From Ferruginibacter sp. (GTDB lineage: Bacteria; Bacteroidota; Bacteroidia; Chitinophagales; Chitinophagaceae), in contig NZ_JAQBNR010000062.1 of the NCBI RefSeq assembly GCF_028288465.1, positions 17,762 to 81,761 of the forward strand: a stretch of DNA of 64,000 nt. The letters run 5' to 3'. Of the stretch, positions 36,125-44,929 are shown one piece after another. A program made the translations under genes and the position numbers. Below the pieces are notes generated by a model that did not search any database, was not told the origin of the DNA, and saw only the letters and a list, made by a program, of their open reading frames with translations. Every line of letters starts with the position of its first letter. The stretch's first letter is position 1.

Positions 36125-38095
36125 ATGTCATTTAACATTATTAAACAACTAAACGCAGATGCACAGGAAGGAGCAGCTACCAATGAAGGTGCTGAACCTG
36201 CTGCGGTAACAAATGTGCCTGTGGAAGCGCCTGCTGCTGAACCAGTAGTGGCTGCTGCACCCGTTGAAGAAAGAATCGTGACTGCTCATGATGACTTTGA
36301 CTGGAGCGTTGACAAACGTAACGTTTCAAGTTACAACAAAGAAGAAAAAGCCAAGTACGATGTTGTGTACGACAACACGTTCAAGCAGATCAATGACGGT
36401 GAAATGATCCAGGCTACCATTGAAGCAATCACTAAAACAGATGCAGTTGTAAACATCGGTTTTAAAAGTGATGGTCTGATTTCTCTGAATGAATTCAGGG
36501 ATATACCAGGCGGATTAAAAGTAGGCGACATCATTGAAGTAATGGTGGTTGAAAAAGAAGACAGGGACGGTAATCTGAATCTGAGCCGCAAACAAGCCCG
36601 TACCAGCAGAGCCTGGGAAAGAATTGTTGAGTTACACAAAACCGGTGAAATCGTTACGGGTATTGTTACCAGCAAAACCAAGGGTGGTCTTATCGTGGAT
36701 GTATTTGGTATGGAAACATTCTTACCAGGTAGCCAGATCGACGTTAAACCAGTTACAGATTACGATCAGTTCGTTGGTAAAACAATGGAATTTAAAGTGG
36801 TTAAGATCAACGAAACCATTAAGAATGCAGTTGTATCTCATAAAGCACTCATTGAAAGCGATATCGAAGCACAGCGTGCTGAAATCATTGGCAAACTGGA
36901 AAAAGGACAAGTACTGGAAGGTACCATCAAAAACATCACTGACTTCGGTGCGTTTCTTGATTTGGGCGGCTTAGACGGTTTGTTGTATATCACCGATATT
37001 TCATGGGGACGTATCAACCATCCAACAGAAGTGTTGAAGATGGATCAGAAACTGAATGTGGTTGTATTGGATTTTGATGATGATAAAAAACGTATCAGCT
37101 TAGGCTTGAAACAATTGACTCCTCACCCGTGGGATACTTTGAGCGAGAATATTAAAGAAGGTGAAGTAGTGAAAGGTAAAGTAGTTAATATTGAAGATTA
37201 TGGCGCATTCCTTGAAATTATGCCTGGTGTGGAAGGTTTGGTACACGTAAGTGAAATTACATGGGCCAACACTCCTATCAACGCTAAAGAATTCTTTAAA
37301 TTAGGTGATGAGTACGAAGCGAAAATTGTAACGTTAGACAAAGACACCCGCAAGATGAGTCTTTCTATCAAACAAATGGCTAACGACCCATGGAGCGAAA
37401 TTGATGTGAAATTCCCAGAAGGAAGCAAACACACCGGTGTCGTTAAAAACATTACTCCTTACGGCGTGTTTATTGAACTTGCCACAGGTATTGGTGGAAT
37501 GATTCACATAAGCGATTTAAGCTGGTTGAAACGTTTCAACAATCCCAACGAATACACTAAGGTGGGTGCATCAATTGAAGTGATCATTATGAACATTGAT
37601 AAAGATGGCCGCAAATTGCAATTGGGACACAAGCAGATAGAAGAAGATCCATGGAATTCACTGGAAGAAACTTTTGCTGTTGGAACCGTGCATGAAGGAA
37701 CTGTTACAAAGAAAGATGACAAGGGTGCTGTTGTTCAATTGCCATACGGACTGGAAGGCTTTGCGCCTAGCCGTCACCTTGCAAAAGAAGATGGTAAAAC
37801 CGTTGGAGCTGATGAAATTGCCCAGTTTGTGGTGATTGAATTTGACCGTAACGACAAACGCATCGTTCTTAGCCACACACGTTTGTGGGAACAGGCTCAT
37901 GAAGAAGTGAAGCAAGCTGAATTTAAAGAAAAGAAGGCAGACGCTGAAGTAACCAAAAAGGCTGTAAAAAATCTGCAGAGCAAAGTAGAAAAATCAACTT
38001 TAGGTGATCTTGGTGTTTTAGCCGGATTGAAAGCAAAAATGGATAGTGCTGCCGCCGCTGATGGTGCTGCCGATGAAGCTCCAAAAGCTGAATAG
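36125..38095 (+). CDS. rpsA: 30S ribosomal protein S1
   Basis: A 656-residue protein with an N-terminal acidic/alanine-rich segment (about 1-65), then six S1 (OB-fold) domains. Their openings are GEMIQATIEAITKTDAVVNI, GEIVTGIVTSKTKGGLIVDV, GQVLEGTIKNITDFGAFLDL, GEVVKGKVVNIEDYGAFLEI, GSKHTGVVKNITPYGVFIEL and GTVHEGTVTKKDDKGAVVQL. The C-terminal tail is charged. Length exceeds the E. coli protein (557) mainly through the N-terminal extension and tail, as is usual in Bacteroidota. S1 recruits mRNA to the 30S subunit and is especially relevant where Shine-Dalgarno sequences are rare. Single-gene unit with its own promoter and terminator. Confidence 0.97.
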   Translation: MSFNIIKQLNADAQEGAATNEGAEPAAVTNVPVEAPAAEPVVAAAPVEERIVTAHDDFDWSVDKRNVSSYNKEEKAKYDVVYDNTFKQINDGEMIQATIEAITKTDAVVNIGFKSDGLISLNEFRDIPGGLKVGDIIEVMVVEKEDRDGNLNLSRKQARTSRAWERIVELHKTGEIVTGIVTSKTKGGLIVDVFGMETFLPGSQIDVKPVTDYDQFVGKTMEFKVVKINETIKNAVVSHKALIESDIEAQRAEIIGKLEKGQVLEGTIKNITDFGAFLDLGGLDGLLYITDISWGRINHPTEVLKMDQKLNVVVLDFDDDKKRISLGLKQLTPHPWDTLSENIKEGEVVKGKVVNIEDYGAFLEIMPGVEGLVHVSEITWANTPINAKEFFKLGDEYEAKIVTLDKDTRKMSLSIKQMANDPWSEIDVKFPEGSKHTGVVKNITPYGVFIELATGIGGMIHISDLSWLKRFNNPNEYTKVGASIEVIIMNIDKDGRKLQLGHKQIEEDPWNSLEETFAVGTVHEGTVTKKDDKGAVVQLPYGLEGFAPSRHLAKEDGKTVGADEIAQFVVIEFDRNDKRIVLSHTRLWEQAHEEVKQAEFKEKKADAEVTKKAVKNLQSKVEKSTLGDLGVLAGLKAKMDSAAAADGAADEAPKAE

Positions 38096-38114
38096 CTCTT
38101 ATATTTTTATTGCA

Positions 38115-38145
38115 AATCCCGGTACGAAAGTATCGGGATTTTTTT
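38115..38145 (+). terminator. rpsA terminator
   Basis: AATCCCGGTAC and GTATCGGGATT (G-T pair allowed) around a GAAA loop, then a run of T. Confidence 0.85.
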
Positions 38146-38290
38146 GTGCATTTTCATTCTCCAAAAAAAGCAAATCAGAACTCTTTAGAGCCTTGCCATA
38201 TCGGAAAACAATGGTGATAAGTAAGAAGGATGGCAACGATATTTACGTTTTAACAACCACATTGCTTTAAGTGACAGGGATAAAAATAAC

Positions 38291-38298
38291 TACCTTTG
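38291..38298 (+). promoter_or_regulatory. -7 box immediately before the 38303 gene
   Basis: TACCTTTG ends only 4 bp before ATG 38303. In Bacteroidota transcription begins a few bases after this box, so the transcript would be leaderless or nearly so. Confidence 0.5.
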
Positions 38299-38302
38299 TT
38301 TC

Positions 38303-38782
38303 ATGAATAATTTCAACAAATATTTTAAACTGATGGCCCTTATTTTTGGAGGTTTTATTGGTTTTGTAGCACTGGTCATTGGCATTTTTTACCTGCTGAA
38401 ATTATTTTCTGTAACGTTATTTTACATTCCCGGGTTCGATCACTTCTTTAGTTTTATAATGATCATTATACCCTATGTTGTTTTCTTTTCAGGATACTAT
38501 TATTTACATAAAAAAATCCCGCTTTCAAAAAATAAAACAACTGCGGCAATCGCAAGGGTATTGATGATTTTGGGAAGTTTGCTCTGTGCTGCTACTATGA
38601 TTTTATCAACCCTTAAATTATTTGGCGTACACAAAACCTTCGTGCTCGCTTTTGATGAAAAATCACAGTATGGCTGGATGATTCAAATTGTACTCCTGTT
38701 TTTTACTGCATTGTTTGTTGCATCGGGCGATGCTAAAGAAAAGGATTGGATGCATAAGAAAGTTATAAGTGATGAGTTATAA
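38303..38782 (+). CDS. Hypothetical membrane protein
   Basis: A 159-residue protein with four predicted transmembrane helices (about 10-32, 42-66, 77-105 and 125-145) and short cytoplasmic ends. No family recognised. Its stop is about 25 bp from the stop of the convergent flavoprotein gene, with no evident terminator between. Confidence 0.7.
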   Translation: MNNFNKYFKLMALIFGGFIGFVALVIGIFYLLKLFSVTLFYIPGFDHFFSFIMIIIPYVVFFSGYYYLHKKIPLSKNKTTAAIARVLMILGSLLCAATMILSTLKLFGVHKTFVLAFDEKSQYGWMIQIVLLFFTALFVASGDAKEKDWMHKKVISDEL

Positions 38783-38807
38783 ATGCTTCGGGTTGCCCTT
38801 CTTTAAA

Positions 38808-40043
38808 TTATTTACTACTCCTGGTTGCTATTGCTTTGGCAGCAATAAAGCCAGTTGTCCAGGCATTTTGAAAATTAAAGCCGCCGGTTACACCATCGGT
38901 ATCCATCACTTCACCACAAAAAAATAAGTTGGGAGTTATCCTGCTTTCCATTGTATTGTAATCAATCTCATTCAGCAATATACCACCGGCAGTTACAAAT
39001 TCTTCTTTGAAGGTGGTCTTCCCTTTCACTGAAAATTCCTGCGCACATACATTTTTTATAAGCCGGTTTTGCTCTTTGGCAGGGAGATCGGCCCAGCGCA
39101 TATCCTCATTTACGCCAGACTGCTGCAACAAATACTGCCACAAGCGCTGAGGCAAAGAAAATGGATTGCGGTTACTTATTTTTTGTGCTGCAATGTCAAA
39201 TCTTACCTGCTGAAACTTGTCTTTTAAAGTTTGTTCGTTGAAAGCCGGTGCCCAGTTTACAATTGCTGTGAATGTATAATTATTCTCTGCCAGCTGCCTT
39301 GCTCCCCAGGCTGATAATTTTAAAATGGCAGGGCCGCTCATTCCCCAGTGTGTAATCAGCAGTGGTCCTTGTTCTGCTAATTTTGTTCCGGCAATCTTCA
39401 CAATTACATTTTCTACTGTAACACCCATTAATCCTGTAATTGCATTGCCAGGCATATTAAAAGTAAATAAGGATGGTACAGGTTTTTCTATCGTATGGCC
39501 TGTTTGTTGAAGCCATTCGAACTGAACAGATTTTGGATATCCTCCACTCGCAATACATACATAGTCAGCCTCCATAATAGTATCATTGGCAAATAACAAA
39601 TGCCATTTATCGCTCAGCCTGCTAAAGCCGTTTACTTCTTTGTTCATCAATATTTCAACATGATATCTGTTAACTTCCTTCATCAGGCAATCAATAACTG
39701 TTTGAGAAGAATCAGTAACAGGAAACATACGTCCATCAGGTTCTGTTTTTAAATCCACATCTCTTTCCTTAAACCAGGCTATCGTATCTGTTGTAAAAAA
39801 ATGATGAAAAGCCTTCTTTAAAAAACTGCCCCCACGGGGATACTTTTTAATCATGTCTGCAATGCTGTAACAGGCATGTGTAACGTTGCAACGTCCGCCG
39901 CCGCTAACCTTTACTTTGCTTAACAGCTTGCTGCTTTTCTCCACTATAATTACCCGCAATAAAGGATTCAGCCGGGCGGCATTTACCGCACAAAAAAAAC
40001 CAGCCGCACCGCCTCCAATAACAACTAAACAATTCTTATTCAT
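38808..40043 (-). CDS. NAD(P)/FAD-dependent oxidoreductase, HI0933/YhiN family
   Basis: A 411-residue flavoprotein. The N-terminal dinucleotide-binding motif is VVIGGGAAGFFCAVNAARL, followed by SGGGRCNVTHACYS, which is diagnostic of the HI0933 family. The C-terminal end carries the second FAD motif GEVMDTDGVTGGFNFQNAW. The family is uncharacterised biochemically; members are thought to be soluble flavoenzymes. The gene is transcribed away from the broken hydrolase region and towards the 38303 gene. Confidence 0.9.
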   Translation of the reverse strand: MNKNCLVVIGGGAAGFFCAVNAARLNPLLRVIIVEKSSKLLSKVKVSGGGRCNVTHACYSIADMIKKYPRGGSFLKKAFHHFFTTDTIAWFKERDVDLKTEPDGRMFPVTDSSQTVIDCLMKEVNRYHVEILMNKEVNGFSRLSDKWHLLFANDTIMEADYVCIASGGYPKSVQFEWLQQTGHTIEKPVPSLFTFNMPGNAITGLMGVTVENVIVKIAGTKLAEQGPLLITHWGMSGPAILKLSAWGARQLAENNYTFTAIVNWAPAFNEQTLKDKFQQVRFDIAAQKISNRNPFSLPQRLWQYLLQQSGVNEDMRWADLPAKEQNRLIKNVCAQEFSVKGKTTFKEEFVTAGGILLNEIDYNTMESRITPNLFFCGEVMDTDGVTGGFNFQNAWTTGFIAAKAIATRSSK

Positions 40044-40143
40044 CAGTAATCTAAAATTGTAAGTGATAAAAGTAATTAGTAAATACTACATTTAAATTTC
40101 GAATGTCACAATCATAATAACCTGGCAAACCTTAACCAATAGT

Positions 40144-40701
40144 ATGGCTATTTCTATCAGCAAACAGCAACTAAAAAAACACCCATAACGTCTTACGAGA
40201 CAATAAGACCATTTCTAAAAACCGGCGACTTATTTTTCAACAGTGGTAGTTATGCTTTTTCAGGAGTAATACAAAAACTTACCAAAAGTACCTGGAGTCA
40301 TGTAGCAGTAATTTATAAAGATGAAGAATTGGGAAGAGTACTGGTATACTGGTATTGGAGGCGGAACCTTATGTTGGCATAAGACTCGTTCCATTATCAA
40401 AATACCTGCACAATTATAAAGATAAAAGACGACCCTATAAAGGCCAGATTGCTATCAGTGAGTTAAACGTAACTGTATCAAAAGAAATATGAACAAGGGC
40501 ATCTGCTTTAGCTTAGATGAATTGACCAGTCCTTATGATAAGTTTGAGATTGTCAGCATCACGGTACGCATTCTCTTTTACATCAGCCGTCGCGAAAGAA
40601 ACCGCAGCTACATTTGCAGTGAACTCATGAGAGATATTTTTGCAAAGACCGGTATTAACATTCAATGTAAAGGCACTTACATCAGTCCTGACAATATCTG
40701 A
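40144..40701 (+). pseudogene. Broken NlpC/P60-like (YiiX-type) cysteine hydrolase gene
   Basis: Three consecutive frames join into one recognisable protein. Segment 1 (about 40191-40347) reads ETIRPFLKTGDLFFNSGSYA and TWSHVAVIYKDEELGRVLV. Segment 2 (about 40355-40489) reads LEAEPYVGIRLVPLSKYLHN then RRPYKGQIAISELNV. Segment 3 (40489-40701) reads GICFSLDELTSPYDKFEIVS and RSYICSELMRDIFAKTGI. The WSHVAVIY histidine and the YICSEL cysteine fit the permuted His...Cys active-site order of YiiX-like NlpC/P60 hydrolases. The first frame change is caused by an exact 8-bp tandem duplication of ACTGGTAT (40340-40347 and 40348-40355); the second lies near 40490, after which frame 2 meets TGA. No single frame makes an intact enzyme. 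Confidence 0.65.
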
Positions 40702-40743
40702 AGCGATGACAGAGTCCAAATGAAATACCGGATTTTCTGACTG

Positions 40744-41553
40744 CTAATAATCTGAACACAAATTTACATTTGCTTTTTCAGCGGCCTCAATTTCTGTAAA
40801 TGAAGATAAAATATCCGCCTTTGCCCCTTTCTGAATGGCTACTGTATGTTCATAATGTGCTGCGGGCTTGCCATCTTCTGTACGGATGGTCCAGCCGTCT
40901 TTATCATGATACACATTTTTTGTTCCCAGGTTGATCATCGGTTCTATTGCTATTACCATTCCCTCTTTCAGCTTGGCTCCGGTTCCACGTTTTCCGTAAT
41001 TGGGTACCTGTGGCTCTTCGTGCAGATGCCTGCCAACACCGTGTCCTACAAGCTCTCTCACAACACCATAACCATGCTCTCTTTCAGTATAATGCTGTAC
41101 CGCATAAGCAATATCACCCGTTCTGTTTCCCTGTGTTGCCTTTTCAATTCCTTTATATAAAGAATCCTTTGTCACCCGTAACAATTGTTTCACTTCCGGT
41201 TCTATCTCACCTAAAGCAAAGGTATATGCGCTGTCGCCATGAAACCCATTTATATAGGTACCTACATCTACAGAAACAATGTCTCCATCTTTTAAAGCCG
41301 TTTTTGTTGGAAATCCATGTACCACTGCATCGTTTACCGACATGCAACAGGCAAAAGGAAATGCAGGATTGCCATAACCTTTAAAAGAAGGTGTAGCCCC
41401 GTTGTCTCTTATAAACTGTTCCGCCACCTGGTCCAATTCCCATGTTGACATGCCCGGTCGAATGATAGCAGCCAGTGCTGCGAGGGTTTTACTTACCAGC
41501 AAATTGCTGATCCGCATCAGTTCAATTTCTGCTTTTGTTTTATAATGAATCAT
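40744..41553 (-). CDS. map: Type I methionine aminopeptidase
   Basis: A 269-residue enzyme that removes the initiator Met from nascent proteins. The pita-bread fold ligands are visible: SVDVGTYINGFHGDSA (Asp pair), ELVGHGVGRHLHEEP (His), VIAIEPM (Glu) and HYEHTVAI (Glu/His region). There is no N-terminal extension. It ends the S10-spc run after secY, from which it is separated by 94 bp including a hairpin terminator. In related genomes infA and the alpha-operon ribosomal genes follow map, but here they do not. Confidence 0.95.
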   Translation of the reverse strand: MIHYKTKAEIELMRISNLLVSKTLAALAAIIRPGMSTWELDQVAEQFIRDNGATPSFKGYGNPAFPFACCMSVNDAVVHGFPTKTALKDGDIVSVDVGTYINGFHGDSAYTFALGEIEPEVKQLLRVTKDSLYKGIEKATQGNRTGDIAYAVQHYTEREHGYGVVRELVGHGVGRHLHEEPQVPNYGKRGTGAKLKEGMVIAIEPMINLGTKNVYHDKDGWTIRTEDGKPAAHYEHTVAIQKGAKADILSSFTEIEAAEKANVNLCSDY

Positions 41554-41574
41554 ACTACCACTTTGTTTAACAAT

Positions 41575-41601
41575 AAACCCTGACGGTTAATGTCAGGGTT
41601 T
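41575..41601 (-). terminator. Hairpin between secY and map
   Basis: AAACCCTGAC (41575-41584) pairs perfectly with GTCAGGGTTT (41592-41601) around a 7-base loop. On the minus strand it follows secY and precedes map, with a weak T-rich tail. It may limit readthrough into map. Confidence 0.6.
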
Positions 41602-41647
41602 AAATAAAATATGCTGATCCCATTTAAACCGGGATGGAGTAATTGTA

Positions 41648-42985
41648 CTATACTCCGCCTACTGCTGAAGTTTGTCTTCCCTGGATTCTTCCTGAACTCA
41701 TCAGGCCATCATATTGACGCATCAACAGCTGCGTTTCTATCTGCTGTAAAGTGTCTAAAATTACGGCTACCATAATCAATAAAGATGTTCCACCATAAAA
41801 AGTTGCAAAAGCCTGCTGGGTTTTAAATACCAATTGAAACAGCCCTGGCAGAATACCTACAAAGGCCAGCAAAACGGCACCAGGTAAAGTAATTCTATCC
41901 ATGATAGTACCAATATAATCAGCAGTTGGTTGTCCTGGTTTAACACCTGGAATAAATCCGTTGTTGCGTTTCAAATCTTCAGCCATTTGCTTTGGATTAA
42001 AGATTAAGGCTGTATATAAAAATGTAAATGCAATTACACAAACTGTGTACACCAACATATACACCCCATTGGTATGATCAGTAAAATATTTAGCCCAGCC
42101 ACCACCAGTGAAGCCAGAAAATATAGTTGGTAAAAATAAAATTGCCTGGGCAAAAATGATCGGCATAACACCGGAAGCATTCACCTTTAAAGGAAGGAAA
42201 TTTCTTGCGCCACCAAACTGCCTGTTTCCAACAATTTGCTTTGCATAATTCACGGGCACTTTTCTTGTTCCCTGTATCAGCAAAATTAATCCCATGATGA
42301 TCGCCACTAAAAATGCAATCTCAATTAAGAAGATCAGCAAACCGCCACCGCCTCTTGCGGCTCTTGAAGACCATTCCTGTATAAATGCCTGTGGAAGCCT
42401 GGCCAGGATACCCATCATGATGATGATTGAAGTACCATTGCCCAAACCTTTATCCGTAATTTTTTCACCTAACCACATTACAAACAATGTACCCACGGTT
42501 AAAAGAATAACGGTAGAAATAACAAAGAAGCCAGCATAAGAAGGCAATAAGGCTTCTGCATTACCGGCACTTTTCAAATAACCAATATATGCTGCAGCCT
42601 GAAACGCTGTAACGATTACTGTAAGGTAACGGGTCCATTGATTAATTTTCTTTCTTCCACTTTCACCTTCTTTCTGCACCTTCGCCATTTGCGGAACCAG
42701 AATAGTAATTAACTGCATAAAAATAGAGGCAGAAATGTAAGGCATAATACCTAATGCAAAAATAGAAGCCTTAGAAAATGCTCCTCCCACAAACGCATCC
42801 AATAAGCCTAACATGCCATTTTTAGTGCTATTGCTTAGGTTGGCTAACTTATTAGGATCAATACCTGGCAATACGATAAAAGAACCCAAACGATAAATAA
42901 ATATCAATAACAGGGTAAACAATATCTTGTTCCGAAGCTCTTCGATGCTCCAGATATTTTTAAGTGTTTGAACAAATTTCTTCAC
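41648..42985 (-). CDS. secY: Preprotein translocase subunit SecY
   Basis: A 445-residue, ten-helix membrane protein, the channel-forming subunit of the Sec translocon. FTLLLIFIYRLGSFIVLPGI opens helix 1, with the plug region after it. TSIIIMMGILARLP, PVNYAKQIVGNRQFGG and GVMPIIFAQAILFLP are conserved SecY segments, and ENNGFIPGVKPG-like KRNNGFIPGVKPGQPTADYI is the cytosolic loop. Located in its usual place after rplO in the spc operon; a terminator-like hairpin lies in the 97-bp spacer before it. Confidence 0.97.
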   Translation of the reverse strand: MKKFVQTLKNIWSIEELRNKILFTLLLIFIYRLGSFIVLPGIDPNKLANLSNSTKNGMLGLLDAFVGGAFSKASIFALGIMPYISASIFMQLITILVPQMAKVQKEGESGRKKINQWTRYLTVIVTAFQAAAYIGYLKSAGNAEALLPSYAGFFVISTVILLTVGTLFVMWLGEKITDKGLGNGTSIIIMMGILARLPQAFIQEWSSRAARGGGGLLIFLIEIAFLVAIIMGLILLIQGTRKVPVNYAKQIVGNRQFGGARNFLPLKVNASGVMPIIFAQAILFLPTIFSGFTGGGWAKYFTDHTNGVYMLVYTVCVIAFTFLYTALIFNPKQMAEDLKRNNGFIPGVKPGQPTADYIGTIMDRITLPGAVLLAFVGILPGLFQLVFKTQQAFATFYGGTSLLIMVAVILDTLQQIETQLLMRQYDGLMSSGRIQGRQTSAVGGV

Positions 42986-43017
42986 AGAATTAAGGCGTTT
43001 AAATGTTTTCGTAAACT

Positions 43018-43067
43018 AAAAAAGACGCTTTCAATACCTGCCCTTTTCGGCAAGCAGGAATGCGTCT
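43018..43067 (-). terminator. Terminator- or attenuator-like hairpin between rplO and secY
   Basis: On the minus strand AGACGC (43067-43062) pairs with GCGTCT (43028-43023), enclosing an inner stem CCTGC / GCAGG, and is followed directly by six T. It sits in the 97-bp rplO-secY spacer and could reduce secY transcription relative to the ribosomal genes. Confidence 0.55.
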
Positions 43068-43082
43068 GCAAATATCGTGAAA

Positions 43083-43532
43083 TTATTTAACTATCTCTAC
43101 GGAACCTCCGGCGGCTTCAATAGCAGCTTTAGCTTTTTCGCTAACTGCATTTACTTTAAAAGCATACTTGCCTTTGATTTCGCCTACACCTAAAATTTTG
43201 ATGTTGTCATTCTGGCTGATTAAGCCATTAATATACAAATTCTGAGGGGTGAATTCTGTGATACTGTATTTCTCTGCATAATGATCAATCTGACCCAAAT
43301 TGATTACTTTATATTCAACACGGTTGATATTTTTAAAGCCGCGTTTTGGAACACGACGCTGAATCGGCATCTGGCCACCTTCAAAAGCCATTTTGCTTTT
43401 GTAACCTGCACGGCTTTGTCCGCCCTTATTACCTTTGGTAGATGTACCACCTTTACCACTTGCTTCACCACGTCCAATACGCTTTGCTTTGTGCGTTGCT
43501 CCTTTGGCTGGTCTTAATGAATGTAATTCCAT
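43083..43532 (-). CDS. rplO: 50S ribosomal protein L15
   Basis: A 149-residue large-subunit protein starting MELHSLRPAKGATHKAKRIG, with the Gly/Lys-rich RGEASGKGGTSTKGNKGGQS segment and the C-terminal KAKAAIEAAGGSVEIVK motif typical of L15. It lies between rpmD (119-bp gap) and secY in the usual spc order. The spacer before it holds a GAAAATTTGAAA repeat. Confidence 0.96.
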   Translation of the reverse strand: MELHSLRPAKGATHKAKRIGRGEASGKGGTSTKGNKGGQSRAGYKSKMAFEGGQMPIQRRVPKRGFKNINRVEYKVINLGQIDHYAEKYSITEFTPQNLYINGLISQNDNIKILGVGEIKGKYAFKVNAVSEKAKAAIEAAGGSVEIVK

Positions 43533-43574
43533 GTTTATCTGATTTTGTACTTACGGGGTATCACCCCTCGCAAT

Positions 43575-43620
43575 TAATTTGAAAATTTGAAATGACTCAA
43601 TTTAAAATGAATTCAAATTA
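43575..43620. repeat. GAAAATTTGAAA phrase repeat, copy 1
   Basis: AATTTGAAAATTTGAAATGA followed by TTTAAAATGAATTCAAATTA, in the rpmD-rplO spacer. Related to copies at 44841-44880 and 48370-48402. Confidence 0.5.
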
Positions 43621-43651
43621 TTAAGCCATAGTGTAATACAGAATTTGCGAA

Positions 43652-43834
43652 TTATGCAAGTTCTTCAACAGAAACCAGGTGATTCACTTTGCGAACCATA
43701 CCCAGAATTTGTGGAGTGGCTTCCACTTCCACAGAAGCATTCATCTTCTTCAATCCCAAAGCCACCATTGTTCTTTTCTGGCGTTCCGGCCGGTCGATTA
43801 CACTTTTAACCTGTGTTACTTTTATCTTTTTCAT
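43652..43834 (-). CDS. rpmD: 50S ribosomal protein L30
   Basis: A 60-residue protein with the standard L30 pattern IKVTQVKSVIDRPERQKRTM followed by LGLKKMN and VRKVNHLV. It lies 75 bp after rpsE in the usual spc order. Confidence 0.95.
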   Translation of the reverse strand: MKKIKVTQVKSVIDRPERQKRTMVALGLKKMNASVEVEATPQILGMVRKVNHLVSVEELA

Positions 43835-43909
43835 GCCCTGATCCCTGTAAGGGAATTTTATTTTTAATTAAAGATTATGCATTCAATGTCCTCAAGAGAA
43901 CAACTGCAT

Positions 43910-44428
43910 CTATCCGTTAAATACCTTCTTTAAGGAAATTTGTCTTGTTTTTGCAACCACAATTGGTTCACGTAAAGTAGCCAAAGCTTTAACAGTTGCT
44001 TTTACCACGTTGGTGGGGTTGGCAGAACCAAGGCTCTTAGCCAATACGTCGGTAATTCCGGCAGCTTCCAGTACAGCACGCATGCTACCTCCGGCAATTA
44101 CACCGGTACCATGTGCAGCTGGTTTAATAAAAACCTTTGCAGCACCTTCTTTGGATAATTGTTCGTGAGGAATTGTACCATGCATAACAGGAACTTTTAT
44201 CAAATTCTTCTTTGCATCTTCAATACCTTTTGTAATAGCTTCCTGTACTTCTTTTGCTTTACCTAAACCCTGGCCTACAACACCTGCACCATTACCAACT
44301 ACTACCAGTGCAGAAAAACTAAAGGCACGGCCGCCTTTGGTGGTTTTTACCACGCGGTTGATAGAAACAACTTTTTCTTTCAACTCAAGGTCACCGGCTT
44401 TTACTCTGTTATCGTTTGCTTTTAACAT
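43910..44428 (-). CDS. rpsE: 30S ribosomal protein S5
   Basis: A 172-residue small-subunit protein. The S5 N-terminal double-stranded-RNA-binding fold is seen as VVKTTKGGRAFSFSALVVVG and GVVGQGLGKAKEVQEAI; the C-terminal domain as AHGTGVIAGGSMRAVLEAAG and DVLAKSLGSANPTNVVKAT. It functions in decoding fidelity. 27 bp after rplR. Confidence 0.97.
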   Translation of the reverse strand: MLKANDNRVKAGDLELKEKVVSINRVVKTTKGGRAFSFSALVVVGNGAGVVGQGLGKAKEVQEAITKGIEDAKKNLIKVPVMHGTIPHEQLSKEGAAKVFIKPAAHGTGVIAGGSMRAVLEAAGITDVLAKSLGSANPTNVVKATVKALATLREPIVVAKTRQISLKKVFNG

Positions 44429-44455
44429 GTATAGTTCTTATTAGAAAATTTATAA

Positions 44456-44809
44456 TTAAAATTGTAAACCACCTTCTCTTGCGCCTTCAGCAACTGCCTT
44501 TACACGACCATGATAGATGTATCCACCACGATCGAACACAACTGTTGTAAGACCCAGGTCAGCTGCTTTTCTTGCGATGGCATTTCCAACCAGTTTACTC
44601 TTTTCAGTTTTTGTAACTTTTTGTGCTTTGATATCTTTGTCAAGCGATGAAACAGAAGCAATGGTAGAACCATTTTCATCGTTGATCAACTGTGCATAAA
44701 TAGCTGCGTTGCTTCTGAATACACTTAACCTTGGCCTTGCTGCAACACCATTTATTTTTTTACGGATGCGGAACTTAATCTTTTCCCTTGCACTTGATTT
44801 GTTGTTCAT
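44456..44809 (-). CDS. rplR: 50S ribosomal protein L18
   Basis: A 117-residue 5S-rRNA-binding protein. RPRLSVFRSNAAIYAQLIND and the C-terminal FDRGGYIYHGRVKAVAEGAR GGLQF pattern identify it. The 120-bp spacer upstream contains a GAAAATTTGAAA repeat. Confidence 0.96.
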   Translation of the reverse strand: MNNKSSAREKIKFRIRKKINGVAARPRLSVFRSNAAIYAQLINDENGSTIASVSSLDKDIKAQKVTKTEKSKLVGNAIARKAADLGLTTVVFDRGGYIYHGRVKAVAEGAREGGLQF

Positions 44810-44840
44810 GATCTTTTATTTTGTTCCCCGATACTGCCGG

Positions 44841-44880
44841 GGAAAATTTGAAAATTTGAAATCCGAAAATGTGAAAATTA
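44841..44880. repeat. GAAAATTTGAAA phrase repeat, copy 2
   Basis: GAAAATTTGAAAATTTGAAA then TCCGAAAATGTGAAAATTA in the rplF-rplR spacer. A GTGAAAA within it can pair with TTTTCAC about 45 bp further on. Confidence 0.5.
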
Positions 44881-44929
44881 CTTTGCTTGCCACGCCATTT
44901 TCCAATTGGCCTTTTCACATCCTCACTTA

